Notes under the pieces: generated by a model | Told to the model about the DNA's origin: nothing | The model's input: the letters and a program-made list of their open reading frames with translations, nothing else | The model's database searches: none | Part shown: piece after piece, positions 53,361-64,000 of the stretch | Layout of the letters: each line of letters opens with the position of its first letter | How positions within the stretch are numbered: the first letter of the stretch is position 1 | Program-made: the position numbers and the translations under genes | Assembly: GCA_007922195.1 (NCBI GenBank) | Contig: ML681998.1 | Location: forward strand, 13,109,584-13,173,583 | Source of the DNA: Podocnemis expansa | Taxonomy: Eukaryota > Chordata > Testudines > Podocnemididae | Reading direction: 5' to 3' | Length of the DNA: 64,000 nt

Positions 53361-53515
53361 GAGAGTCCTGTGGCACCTTAAAGACTAACAAATTTCTTCA
53401 AGCATAAGCTTTTGTGGGCTCCAACCCATTTTGTCAGATGCAAGTCTGTTAGTCTTTAAGGTGTCACAGGACTTTCATTCTTTTTACTGTGCACAGACTA
53501 ACACAACTAGCCCTC
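53361..53515. mobile_element. Fold-back SINE dimer (type A)
   Basis: The forward copy (gagagtcctgtggcacctta, aagactaacaaatttcttca, ctccaacccattttgtcaga) reaches about 53441, then an inverted copy follows (tctgttagtctttaaggtgt, cacaggactttcattctttt, cagactaacacaactagccc). The two arms pair over the 'gtcctgtggcaccttaaagac' segment. A target duplication is not evident. Confidence 0.85.
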
Positions 53516-54539
53516 AAAATTTTCCTTTTAGCTTATGATGATTGGGGCTATTATACTCATTTTCCACACCTACTGTACTGCTAAAAGTCACACATGTTTC
53601 ACAGTCTATTAGCTAGAGCCAATTTTAATGGGGTTCATATGTAAAATTCTTTGAGTCAAATCAATTGGAGGTAGTTTCATAGGAATTGAAATTTGTTGTG
53701 TTCACTTCCCTCAATCAAACCACATCCACTCATGTTTGGCCTTTCCAATGACATGTCCAAATGACTTTGGATTTTTCATGCCTGAAATTAGAATGCATAC
53801 ATTAATTTAAAAAGGAAAAAAAACCCACTCATGAATTTTAAGGGGAGGAGAAGGAAATGCTTCCCTATGTGAGTACCTCCTAAAATGTCCACTAGTTTTA
53901 CTCATGGTGAGAACGCCTCATCACTTTCACTCTGTCACTTCACAGATATCTCTAACGTATGAATATTTAGGCAAACTGTAGGTGTTTGTTTGCTCAGATA
54001 TTTCTAATGCCACCAGTAAAAAAAATCCAAAAATATGTAACAGACACAGACATGCACCTTGGGAGGAATACATTACAGACTTAGGACTGTCAGCACAGCC
54101 TTCACAGACACATTTTTTCACATGCACATGTGGTTTACACCTGTGGGAGTTAGCAGTGCGCTTGTTTACACTATGGAACAGATTCAGGTTAAAAATCCAA
54201 ATTTCTAGTTTTGTTCCTATAGCTTTGCTTTTTCATTCCAAATACCCTACTCCCACCATAAATATTTGCATAGCTTTTGTGTTTTCTTGTAATCATCTCA
54301 CCAGCAGAAACCTCAATCTCTTTCAGATTTTCACTGAAATGCATAGGGTATCTGTCCTGATTAGGGCAACAGTAATTTTTTGGGAATTACATTTGTGTAA
54401 CAGATAAAAGGAGTTGTGTACCTCTAAACAGAATTGGGTAGTGGAGACTTTACAATCAACTAATTGCTGATCATTATCTCCCTCAAAGATTATCCAAGTA
54501 GTTTCATCATAATGAATGGTGTCCAAGTAGAATCTACAC

Positions 54540-54609
54540 AATACAATCCACATCATTGGTTTTTAATCATCATCATCATCATCATCATCAATACAATCCA
54601 CATCATTGG
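54540..54609. repeat. TCA microsatellite between 20-bp direct repeats
   Basis: The 20-mer aatacaatccacatcattgg occurs at 54540-54559 and again exactly at 54590-54609, separated by a (TCA)n run. It is either a small duplication with later microsatellite growth or replication slippage. Confidence 0.95.
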
Positions 54610-57553
54610 ATACTTTCTGGATCCCTTGCCCAGGCAAAGATTAAAGTCCCTATAGATATTCAAAAGTAAATTTCTATAAATTGTTTATGAATGTGTAGTT
54701 CTATAGGGCTGAATTGTCCCCTGTGGATCTGTGAGTGAAGTAGGTACTCCCTGTGCAAATCTTCCTCTGACCCCAAGGAAGGCCATTTCTGCAATATTGG
54801 TCTTCCATTCCAGGTCCTCAATAGACCTCTGGGTGTATTGAGCAGCAAGTGGAAGTACTACTCTCTTCTGGATTTTCCCATACTCTGCTCTTATGTTTTG
54901 GTGATGAATTCCAGGTGGGAGATAACACTGCTCACAGCTGTATTACTGTCTCCTGGATCCCCTTCATGGCTGCTACTGATCACCTTTGTGTGACTGCCAG
55001 TGAAAACATGCTGCTGAAGAATGAAGTGTGTTGCAGTACCTCAACAGGCATCCTGCAGAACAGCTCTTGTAACCCAGAGCTCTTTTCTCTTGTCAAGCTC
55101 TGAAAACTTCAGGCTTGTGTTGGAGCATGGTTTCTGAATCCCACTAAATTTCTTCCATACAAGGGAATGGTTCATTGTCAACATGTACTTTTTCAGAGCT
55201 TTCCATTTCCCCTTAGCTTGTCCTTCTGATTTTGCCATAGGAGGGAGGATGTGGCCTATAATCACATAGGATGAGAAGCAGGCAAGAGGCCCTTGAGTCT
55301 AAAATGCTTTGATTGCAATGCTGCTATCTCTGTTAGGAGTGTTTAAATTTTTTTGTAATGGAGCCCTTACAGATGACTCATAGTCTACCGGAGGAACCTC
55401 TCAAATGGATGACAAACATTTGTAAAGGGTGGAATACTTTCTAGGCTCCTCACTCAAAATGAAATTGTAGTATTCAGTAACACAGTCAAGGCTGTAGTTA
55501 CAGTCTCCATGAAAGAAGTGTCGCAAGGGGATCATTATGAGAGTTAAATGCTAGTGGATGCCTATGTGGTAGTTGACTTTCTTGCACCACCCTGGCACCA
55601 TAGTGATTAGAAAAAGTTAACAATATGAGCAATGTGATCACACCTTGCATCTTCCCATCGGCAGATAATTTGTAACATGGGGATAATGATACTGCAAGCT
55701 TTGTGAAGCTTTTCGGGATGCTTGGGTATAAAGCATTAGTTGTATGTTTTATTAATAACAAAAATACTTTGCAGATGTAGTTTTGCCAAACGATGTAGCA
55801 AACAATTTTTTTTTTGCTCTAATAGGGAGCCATCTGATCTTTATATGTGGTGGAGCAAGTAACTAAAATTTTCAGTATCCTTTGGTGTGTGGGTGGAATG
55901 AGATTTTATGCTCATTTTAGGAATAGTTAGCTGAGTTTAGGAAATTTTATTTTTGAAAAATTAAAATAGTGCAGTTATTGAAAGACACTGTGCAATCTAC
56001 TGTGAAGACCAGAGGTTTGAGTTGTTTTGTTATGGTGTGTTACAAATTAAAAGAACAGATAAACTAATGCGACCAATGGATATGCTTGTGTCTTATGTAA
56101 AATATGTATCATCTGACTCTGAGTATCCTTATTTTAAATATAAAGATTTTCATTTGGAGCATTCCCAAGTGAACATGTTTAATATAAAACACTGAGATTT
56201 CTTGTATACATAACAACATAAAAATGACAGTTTGCTTCCATTTTCATGCAGTGAGAGAAACAAGAGTCTATTAGTTGTTTCCCAAAGTTTCAGAAAAAAA
56301 AAATCTTGTGCATTTCTGAATGTATCGAAGTGCTCTTTCACTATCGCTGACTGTTGACCTAATCCTGACTGAATCGAAGTCAATGGCAAGACTCCATTGA
56401 CGTAACTGGCAGCTAGATTCTCAAGGCAATAAGACTTCAGCTTTGTCAACATAAAATGAACTCTGAGTTTGTTCTTATGCAAACACTCAAATTCTGCCAA
56501 AATGCAAAGAAAATCTAATGTTTTAATTATTACCATAATTTGTTCTGACATTAAAATAGATTCTATTCCCAGGATGAATTACTGTAGGAGAAGCATTCTT
56601 GCTAGAATGCTGCAAATAGGCAAGAATTTTGTAGCCACTGAAAGAAATTATGCTTCTACTTGGGTAAAAAATGACATTTTAACAGATAGAAGATTGAAAT
56701 GCAGGCTTGGCAGGGACTAGCTAAGATATAAAGATATTATGAGGTAATGAGGAGTAATGTTTCAAAAGAATATTTTCAGAAAATACACTGTATCCTTTTT
56801 ATTAATGTGATTAAATGCTTGTAATAACAAGATTGTTTTAACCTTGCCAATACTCTGTCAGCGTCAATTTTATTTTAAAGTCAGAAATAAACAAAAGGCT
56901 GTTATTACAAGGAATTCATGGTAAAATGCTGAAGCTTTATTGCTTATGTGATTGTATTTAAAATTAAAGGTTGTACGTCAAAGTGAAGCCCCGGTGCACA
57001 CTAGTAAATTTCATAAGAGCTTTTAGACTTGACATTTGTATCCCTGTGACAATAATCTGGTCAAATGGTAGAAATACTGTTTATCTATTAGACGATAGCA
57101 ATTTTGTTACAAATTTATATAGACTTATTGTAGATTGTCATAAACAAGAATAATGTACACAGTACAAATCCAAACCATATGTTTCATGAAAGAGCATGTC
57201 CTTCCAGCATTTTTTTAAAGCTATAAATTATTCTATCACACTACCAATAAAGTACTGTAGAGGTAAGGTCACTGACCCCAAAGCACTCACATTTAGTTCA
57301 AAATTCAACCCCTGCAGCTTAGCACTTCATCCAAATTTCCAAATGTGAAGGGGAACATTTTTTTTTCTTTCCCTATGATGTTTTCCCACAGGCGCTTCTG
57401 CTTGCTGGTGTTGTCACGATGAGGTTCTTTGCATTATGTCAATTTACACTGAGGAGCTGTACTATAGTAACAGGAAAGTTTTAGCTCATCTCCTCTGTGT
57501 GTTGTGTACACTACATGGTCTGTGTATGCTGGACGTTCTCATAAGCATTCATT

Positions 57554-57576
57554 TGGCTGGCTGGCTGGCTGGCTGG
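57554..57576. repeat. GGCT microsatellite
   Basis: About five and a half units of ggct. Confidence 0.95.
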
Positions 57577-58459
57577 AAAATCCCCGCATTCTAATTGTTA
57601 AAACATAACCTACTGAGGGCACTGATGCCCTCAGTTTGGAGCTTCAGACATTAAGAAGTATGCTGTAGGGGGCAATCGTGCTTTGGTAGGGCTATTGACA
57701 GAAAGACGTGATTTGTCTTTTCCATTTCCTCTGCTCTCATTCTGTGATTCAGAGACTGATCCTACTAGTTCATCACTAGGAATTTTACCATTGATTTCAC
57801 TGGGGAAGAATGGGCGCTTTTCTAGATTATGGATCCAAACTTTTGCAGATTGAATTTTTGCTGAGGATTGAAGAGGTTTATGATAATTTTTACACCATTA
57901 TTTTTCATTTCCATTTTCTTTGGCACTTTATTCTGGTCAAAATCAGATGCAGAATTGCCAAAATAACAAGGGTCATATCTCTACTGGTGTATATCTGTGA
58001 CCCCCTATGACAACATCAGCACTTGTAATTGCTGTTATTTTTATTATTTATTATTCATTTGCTACGTGACAACAGTGTATGGTATGGACACAAAAGTAAA
58101 GTACAGGCCTCAAAAGTATGAGGATGAAAAATATTACCTGAACATCCTCTAACTTGAAATATGTTTAATAATTCCTGCCTTCTGATTTCAGTGCCTTAAT
58201 GTTGCGTTAATGCTATTTTTTCCATTATATATTGCACTGATATAATATTATGATGCACAAATGTTAAAAAAAGAACCCAAACTCTTCAATCTGGCCTCCA
58301 AACACATCTTTCTCCAAGGGTCTCCAGGTGAAGCGGGCACTTGTGTATGTAGCCTGCACTAGTACATCTAACATATGTTGGTCACAGATGCTTATAAAGC
58401 ATGGTTTGCCATTCCTTTCTCTTTATTAGGGTTTTATAGTTTATCTTATCAATAGCATA

Positions 58460-58841
58460 GGCTACGTCTACATCTAACTGCTTAGTTCAGACTTGTTTAG
58501 TCCAAGCTGAACAGTTCGGAGTTAGTTCAAACTAACCACGGGTTAGTTAGAACTAACCAGAACTTTTTTAGTTTGAACTAACCATGTTTTTTTTCGTTCA
58601 AACTAAAAAACGCAGTTAGTTCAAGCTAACCCCTTAGTTCGAACTAAAATTCGAACTAAGTTCGAACTGAGTGGTTAGGTTGAACTAACCATTTGAACTA
58701 ACTAGTTGGAACTAAGCCTTGCTTGGTTTGAACTAAAACATTTTTTAGCTCAAACTAGGCAAAGCCTTGTGTAGACAGGGATCAAATTAGTCCAGATTAA
58801 ACCTCCTTAATCTGGACTAATTTGCTAGTGTAGACATAGCC
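58460..58841. mobile_element. Palindromic MITE, TTAGTTCGAACTAA type
   Basis: The ends GGCTACGTCTACATC and gctagtgtagacatagcc are flanked by an exact ATA duplication (58457-58459, 58842-58844). The interior repeats ttagttcgaactaa, with several intact ttcgaa cores, so this may be the youngest copy of the family here. Confidence 0.93.
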
Positions 58842-59919
58842 ATAGATGTTGCTTACTAGCAAGATTTTTTTATCTGTACAACACTAAGAGATGGTGCTGA
58901 AAAGACAAAATTTTCCATCCAGCCTGTGATTTTTGCACACCTGCTGAGAGCAATCATTGGCATGGGCAAATGTAGGTTTTGCTATTCTAAAACCAATACA
59001 AACTCAAAACTGTTAGAATCTCAAAGCTGAAAATTGGGACTACACTCAGAAGCAGCTGTCAATTTGGCCCTAGAAGTCTATACACATTCCCTTCTTTCAC
59101 GGAAAGCTATGTTGTCAATCCATCCAATTAGTTATTTACTCAAAGCTCCACACCGTCTTTCTGTGGCTATAGATGGTCTCCTGTGAGTATGACTTGTTTT
59201 TTCCTTCTGACAGTTATTATATATGATGACTCAAATTTACGTCCCAGGTTAGGAATGTTCCACTGGTAAACTTTCTGAAAGTTACTTCCATTCACTAACA
59301 GATTCATTGGTTAAATTAAAAAGTACTCGAAAGAGTTTTTGCCATTCCTTTATTTTTCCCCTTTTGTTTGGTATATAGAAATATATGTTTGTTTAATATT
59401 ATCTTTGTAAGGTTAGTCTGAAGCACCTATAACTCTGTCAGAGAGGTGCCTCTTGAGTACTTTGGAAGTTGGCCACGTTCAGCTTTGTTTCTCATTCCTG
59501 ATGTCCAAATACTCACTAAGGCACTGTTTGCACAGAATTACAAGACCCATCTGCACATTTTTCTTTCTTTGAGGAAGAAAGAGCAGAGGAGAAAGTTAGG
59601 AGAGTGGGAAACAGAAGGGAATGGCAGAAAAAGGCAAAACAGAGTCAAGTGAATTAAAGCCACTAAAAATACTTAGGGCTAGATTCACATTTACGTTAAG
59701 AATGCTTTACACTGCTCTCGGAGTATTCACTCCACTTGAAGGCCTCTTTACACTTCCAGAATAGTGTAGAGAGTCATTTGTGTAAATGACAGTCTGGCCC
59801 TTTCGCTAAACAATCGATCAAGTAGTAGTGTTACTTGGACAGCGACATTGTGAACTGGGGGCAACAGGAACTGAGTTATTAGTGTTTACTTTGATGACTT
59901 CTGTTCTCTTATAAACATT

Positions 59920-59954
<35 letters not shown>

Positions 59955-60079
59955 TTTGCTACAAGATGATGCTAGGAATATGTATTCTATGTCATTCTTT
60001 TCTTAAAGAAAAATACTTTTTTTGTCATTTGATCTGGGCATTTCCTTCTTCATGTGATAAAATAATTAAATTTAAAAAG
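58842..60079. other. Intergenic DNA
   Basis: An ATTT microsatellite at 59927-59958 is the only clear feature. Confidence 0.5.
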
Positions 60080-60875
60080 TCTCCAGAGGTGACCATGGCA
60101 GCGACAGGCCACTAAGCTGAACGTTAGTGCCCTGCAAATTAGCTGAAACTGTAGTAAGGAACAGAATTATCAGACACATGTGTGTTCACACAGCAGCCTT
60201 ATTTCGAAACAACAGAGGTTGTTTCAAAATAAGAAAGGCCATGTTCACACGATGCACTGTTGTTTCAAAACAACGGGTTCCGTTGTTTCGAAACAATGGC
60301 ATTGTTTCAAAACAACTTAAACCCCATGTGGGGATGAAACAATGTTGTTTCAAAACAATGCTGTCTGAACATGTTGTTTCGAAAAAACAGTAACTCGTTT
60401 CGAAATAACTGTTGTCTGAACATGCTATTTCAATTCCTGCTTTTTCCCTTAATTCAAATTAACTTATTTCGAAATAAGGTGTTATTTCGATACAACTTGT
60501 ACCAAAACAACTTGTATCGAAATAACCACCTGTGTGTGAACATAGCCGTAGATGAACATATTTTAGAAAAGGTCAGCATGGTTTTTGGAAATGAAAATCA
60601 TATCTCACTAATCAATTAGAATTTTGAGGGGTCACCAAACATCTGGATGAGGATGATCCAGTGGATATAGCATACTTGGACTTTCAGAAAGTTTTGGACG
60701 AGTTCCTTCATCAAGGGCTCTTAAGCAGAACAAACAGTCATGAGATAAGAGGGAAGGTACTCTTATGGATTAGTAACTGGCTAAAGATATGAAACAAAAG
60801 GTAGGAATAAATGGTCAGGTTTCAGAATGGACAAAAGTATATAACGGTGTCTCCCCAAAACAGTTCTAATATAGA
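60080..60875 (+). mobile_element. LINE reverse transcriptase fragment split by a MITE
   Basis: After the MITE, the frame EHILEKVSMVFGNENHISLI continues as GVTKHLDEDDPVDIAYLDFQ, KVLDEFLHQGLL, GKVLLWISNWLKI and NGQVSEWTKVYNGVSPKQ. This follows the CR1/L2-type reverse transcriptase (usual QHGFRxGxS ... VDIVYLDFQKAFDKVPH ... WIxNWLxxR ... VTSGVPQGS), with one Asp kept in YLDFQ and the second lost. The part before the MITE (60080-60171) may be upstream LINE but is less certain. Confidence 0.75.
60172..60547. mobile_element. Palindromic MITE, TTGTTTCGAAACAA type
   Basis: The right end ctgtgtgtgaacatagcc and decayed left end acatgtgtgttcacacagc are inverted. They differ from the other MITEs by tgttcacac in place of tgtctacac. 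The interior is a chain of ttgtttcgaaacaa and ttatttcgaaataa words. No intact 3-bp duplication seen. Confidence 0.85.
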
Positions 60876-61049
60876 CAAAATGTCAAAAATTTAAATAAAA
60901 TATGGAAAAAAGTTATTTTCAGTTCAGTAAAAATTAAAACATTTAATTTCAATACATTTGAAATAATTAGTTTCTATTTCAAATTATAATCTAATTTCTA
61001 ACATTTAATTCTAATTTCAAATTTCTAATTTAAAAATAAATATAAAATA
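60876..61049. repeat. AT-rich low-complexity stretch
   Basis: Runs of 'atttctaatttcaaattt' and related words; possibly a decayed palindromic element, with no boundaries. Confidence 0.5.
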
Positions 61050-61160
61050 GAGTCATGGAGTTTAGCATCAGAAGACACCAACTTAATCAGCTAGCCTGAC
61101 TTCCTCTATGTCATAGGCCACCAACAATGCCTAGTACCCGCACACTAAACTTAACAGATA
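61050..61160 (-). repeat. CR1-type LINE 3'-end fragment
   Basis: 'agtcatggagtttagcatca' followed by 'gaagacaccaacttaatcag', 'ctagcctgacttcctctatg' and 'cataggccaccaac' matches the 3' end of the minus-strand LINE at 27249 (ctcatagattctaaggtcag, ctagtctgacctcctgcac, gcaggccacaaaacct). Confidence 0.7.
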
Positions 61161-61177
61161 AAGAGCACTTGAAACCA

Positions 61178-61245
61178 AATGCAAACAAGGAGTTGTCTGG
61201 CACTTAAAGACTAATACATTTATTTATTACGTAAGCCTTATTGGG
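61178..61245 (+). mobile_element. tRNA-derived SINE (type B), fragment
   Basis: 'gcaaacaaggagttgtctgg', 'cacttaaagactaatacatt' and 'tatttattacgtaagcctta' match the SINE body at 13643; head and tail are missing. Confidence 0.75.
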
Positions 61246-61659
61246 GAAAAAAGTTGTTTCAAAACAAAACATCAGAAATATTCATTCAAAAAAATGACAA
61301 AGCAGTAAGTGCATTTCAACATTTTGAAATTTTTTTCCTATTTTTCAAAATGTGCTTTTTCCCCCTGCCAAATGTTGCAGTTGTGTCAAACCAGCATTTT
61401 CAAATGGAAAACTGTTTTTGACAAAAAATTTCTGACCAACCTCTAGTCACAGCACAGAATGCAGAATCGGGTCTTAGAAGTAGTGGAATGAATCTCTGTT
61501 ATTGTTCTCATTGTCTCATATGGATATGGAGACAGGTGATTGTCATTTTGTCTTTGCTAGTTATAGCTGTAGGCAGACTGTATAGATGAATGTAAATTAT
61601 GTTAATGCTTTACTCTGAAATAGGCTAATGCACTGTTCGTAAGACAAGTCCAATTTCAC

Positions 61660-62700
61660 TCCTTAGTACATTACTATGTGCAGTAAATAACATGGATTTA
61701 TGAAGAACAAATCAAGCCGGATAAGGTGTTTGTCTGTTTTATTTAGTTGTGGTAATCAAGAGATAAAATCAGTGGAAAAAGGAAACGTGGGAGAAGTAAG
61801 GTAGTTAGACACAGTAAATTGTTTGGTGCAGGGTCTTGCAATATCTTCGGTGGCTGTGAGCACTACTGGATTGAAAGACTGTTGGGAAATGCTAATGATA
61901 AACAGCAGTTGGACAGAAATTTGAAGGTTTTGTTGGAGGGAAATGTGTGAGGATTATTGCTGATCCTGCGTTATTTAATTACCTTCCTACTACTATACAA
62001 GGATGTGCATTAAAATAGTAAAAAACAGCACGTCTGTATTTAACAAGGACGCTAAGTTGGAGAGGGTGTCAAATATATTAGCAGTTCAAGCACCTGTGTT
62101 GCCACAGGCCCAGTGGACAGTGCTTTATATAGTCTTTGATCCTGCAAGGTGCAGAGTGAGTAATGCAAGGTGCTCAACTTGTATTCAAATCTGTTGGAAC
62201 AAAGAGCACTCAGTTTCTTACTCATTTTGCTGCTTTAGGCAATTGCCTGTTCTTCCTCCAGTGTACGCCAGAGAGAAATCCATCTCCAAAGGGACCCTGA
62301 GCAGTTAGAAACATGGGCCAGAAATAGCTCAGTTAGATCCAACCCAGAACAATGCAAACTAATGTATCTTGGAGAAAATAATCCTGACCACATATTCAGG
62401 GGGAAAAAATATTTAGAAACTATTAAGTCTAAAAAAGATGTAGAAAAGATAATAGATAACAAATGAGATATGATCTTGCAATACAATATGGGGGCAAAGA
62501 TGCAACTGTATTCTAAGGCATCATCTCACCAATAAGGGTGGTCATTTTCTTTCCCTACATTGCACATGTGAGACTGCTCCCAGATAGGAGTATTCAGTAT
62601 GTCCTGGGCCCCTCACCACTAAAATAAGGTTCCTACTTTGGAAGGAATTAGCAAAAAGTGCGGCAAAAATAGATGAGGCGCTCTAGAAGGAAATGGGTAA
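61660..62700 (+). mobile_element. Decayed LINE fragment
   Basis: Scattered words resemble CR1/L2-type ORF2 in its proper order: VFNKDAKLERVSN (about 62040; usual KFADDTKLGRVV), NPEQCKLMYLGENNPDH (about 62340; usual NxDKCKVMHLGxxNP) and VRLLPDRSIQYVLGPSPLK (about 62565; usual [17 protein letters not shown]). Many stops and frame changes. Boundaries are approximate. Confidence 0.55.
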
Positions 62701-63006
62701 AGATTTAGGTATCTAACCATGTACATCTTGGCTCAGTGACAACTGAGCAGGATGGGGCAGCATGGAAAGGTAGCTCAAACAAATCCAGGGCTTGTTGCAA
62801 ACTATTCAGCTGGATTCCCTCCCTATAAAACTCATCTAAGACCTTCCCTAAGCGCCAGTTTTATGCCACCTGGTGGCCAGAGACATTTCAGGATCATACA
62901 TGACTCAAACAGGAATAGACAACAGATTGTTATGATTTCACACCAATTTTACACCAGTTTACTTCAGTGAAGTGACTCCTGATTTATGCTGAAATAAACC
63001 AATCTG
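62701..63006. other. Intergenic DNA
   Basis: No gene. 'ttacaccagtttacttcagt' with 'gaagtgactcctgatttatg' near 62950 belongs to the recurring word set. Confidence 0.4.
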
Positions 63007-63009
63007 AAT

Positions 63010-63454
63010 GGGTATGTCTACACTTAGAGCTGAATTCGAATTGATTGCCATCAATTCAAATTCTATTAAGTGCATGAACACACTGGCTTTCCTCAATTTG
63101 AATTGAGGAACTCCTCAGTTCGAATTGATGAAAGCTGACTTCAAATTGGTCAAACCTCATTTGCCTTCGAAGTCAGGGTCAATTCAAACTGTGATTCGAA
63201 TTGACCCAGTGTGGCCAGGTCAATTCGAATTCACTGTTAGTTTGAATTAGCTGCAGCTTGATTTTCTCCTATACAATAGCGCCCCCTCCTGAATTCGAAC
63301 TAGAAGTCCTGTTCACGAACATGCCAATTTGAATTGGATTTTCTAGTGTGGCCATGTCAATTCGAATGGACTGAATTTGAATGAATAGTTATTAGTGCGA
63401 ATTGACTAATTCAAATTCAGTAATTCGAACTGAAACTCAAGTGTAGACATAGCC
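63010..63454. mobile_element. Palindromic MITE, AATTCGAATT type
   Basis: The ends GGGTATGTCTACACTT and aagtgtagacatagcc are flanked by an exact AAT duplication (63007-63009, 63455-63457). The interior is a chain of aattcgaatt and its decayed forms (aatttgaatt, aattcaaatt). It shares only the ends with the other MITEs. Confidence 0.93.
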
Positions 63455-63918
63455 AATCAGACCCAGTGAAATGAATTTGGTGTCTGCTTGTAAGGATCTA
63501 ATTCAATAATGGTGGGAAGCTCTTTTATGGTAAGAGGAGAAGAGAGTGACCTGAAACGTATTCAAGTAAGGGCCACAACACAAAGGGAGAAATCTTTATG
63601 TGTGGCTCATTGCAGAACTTCGTTTGCACAAGCAGCGTATACTTTGTGCCAGGTAGCTGTGGCTCATCAGCAGTAAGTATCACAGTAGCATAAATCTGGA
63701 TCCTCCTGTAGGTGCACATAGGGCAGTATCATCCAAATTTGCTTCGGGCCATACTGAATGAATAAAACAAACACAAAGCAGGGAACGAAGGTGTGTAGGA
63801 TTGTCCCAGAGCTTCTAACAAAAAGGGTACAATGAAATTCCACAAAATTAAAATACAGGATAACTAGGGGTAAACAAACAAGTAAATAAATAAAGCCCCC
63901 CCCCAACAGTAATGAGTT
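63455..63918. other. Intergenic DNA
   Basis: No feature recognised; minus-strand short frames (63525-63957) lack motifs. Confidence 0.4.
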
Positions 63919-64000
63919 CCAAAGGATTAGCTGTAATAGTCTGGTTGAGCAAAACAAACAAGGAGTCCTGTGGCACTTTTAAAGACTAAGAAACTTCTTT
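63919..64000 (+). mobile_element. tRNA-derived SINE (type B), cut by window end
   Basis: The head ccaaaggattagctgtaata, then gtctggttgagcaaaacaaa, then aggagtcctgtggcactttt and aaagactaagaaacttcttt. It shows that the fold-back copies at 7928, 13643 and 16503 begin about 35 bases inside the element, because the full head is present here. Confidence 0.85.

Larger units (their letters stand above)
53516..58456. other. AT-rich intergenic DNA
   Basis: Largest feature-poor stretch. 'gactgaatcgaagtcaatgg' with 'caagactccattgacgtaac' at 56365-56410 belongs to the recurring 'caatgg' words. The open frames (for example 53982-54407, 141 codons; minus 56150-56551, 133 codons) have no motif I recognise and overlap frames on the other strand. 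Confidence 0.4.

Noticed and set aside
53982..54407. 141-codon plus-strand frame
   Set aside because: AT-rich, no motif, and overlapped by frames on the other strand; no splice or promoter context.

Overview
This window looks like vertebrate, most likely turtle, nuclear DNA made almost entirely of intergenic sequence and transposable elements. I recognised no host protein-coding gene, tRNA, functional rRNA, CRISPR array or bacterial-type operon. The turtle call is an inference from the repeat repertoire: several CR1-lineage LINEs ending in ATTCTATGAT- or ATTCTAAGG-like tails, a tRNA-derived SINE of the kind abundant in turtles (head GGGGTAGCCGTGTTAGTCTG, then 'cctgtggcacctTAAAGACTAACA'), MIR-like CORE-SINEs, and very many hAT and Harbinger-like non-autonomous elements. 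A crocodilian cannot be excluded without a search.

Layout. 1-7.5 kb holds an exact 81-bp tandem duplication, a 5'-truncated CR1 (about 1.65-3.19 kb), a GC-rich hAT element with an exact 8-bp target-site duplication (TSD), and a MIR-like SINE. 7.5-10 kb holds a hAT remnant, SINE insertions at one target site, and two palindromic MITEs. 12-18.8 kb holds a 5S-rRNA-derived fragment, fold-back SINEs, another MIR and palindromic MITEs. 18.8-20.2 kb is a decayed minus-strand LINE ending in a C2H2 finger. 22.5-23.3 kb is a second CR1 with a 214-codon reading frame. 26.8-40.3 kb is the most complex part: a nearly complete minus-strand CR1-type LINE (ORF1 with an SGNH/esterase-like domain, ORF2 with endonuclease and reverse transcriptase). 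It has been blown apart by four hAT-like insertions, one SINE and one MITE, and lies next to a decayed Ty3/gypsy integrase gene. 40-64 kb is AT-rich intergenic DNA with scattered MITEs, MIR, SINEs, LINE fragments and one weak candidate exon at 44.4 kb.

The most interesting structures are four: the nested insertion record in the 27.2-38.4 kb LINE; a set of MITEs that share GGSTATGTCTACAC-type ends and 3-bp TSDs while each is filled with a different short palindromic word centred on TCGA; fold-back copies of one SINE, at least two of them flanked by a single TSD; and the mobile elements' internally duplicated, GC-rich passenger sequence. Nothing here looks like a working gene system. Catalytic residues that can be read are partly mutated (integrase Asp to Asn, reverse transcriptase FADD to FAGD).
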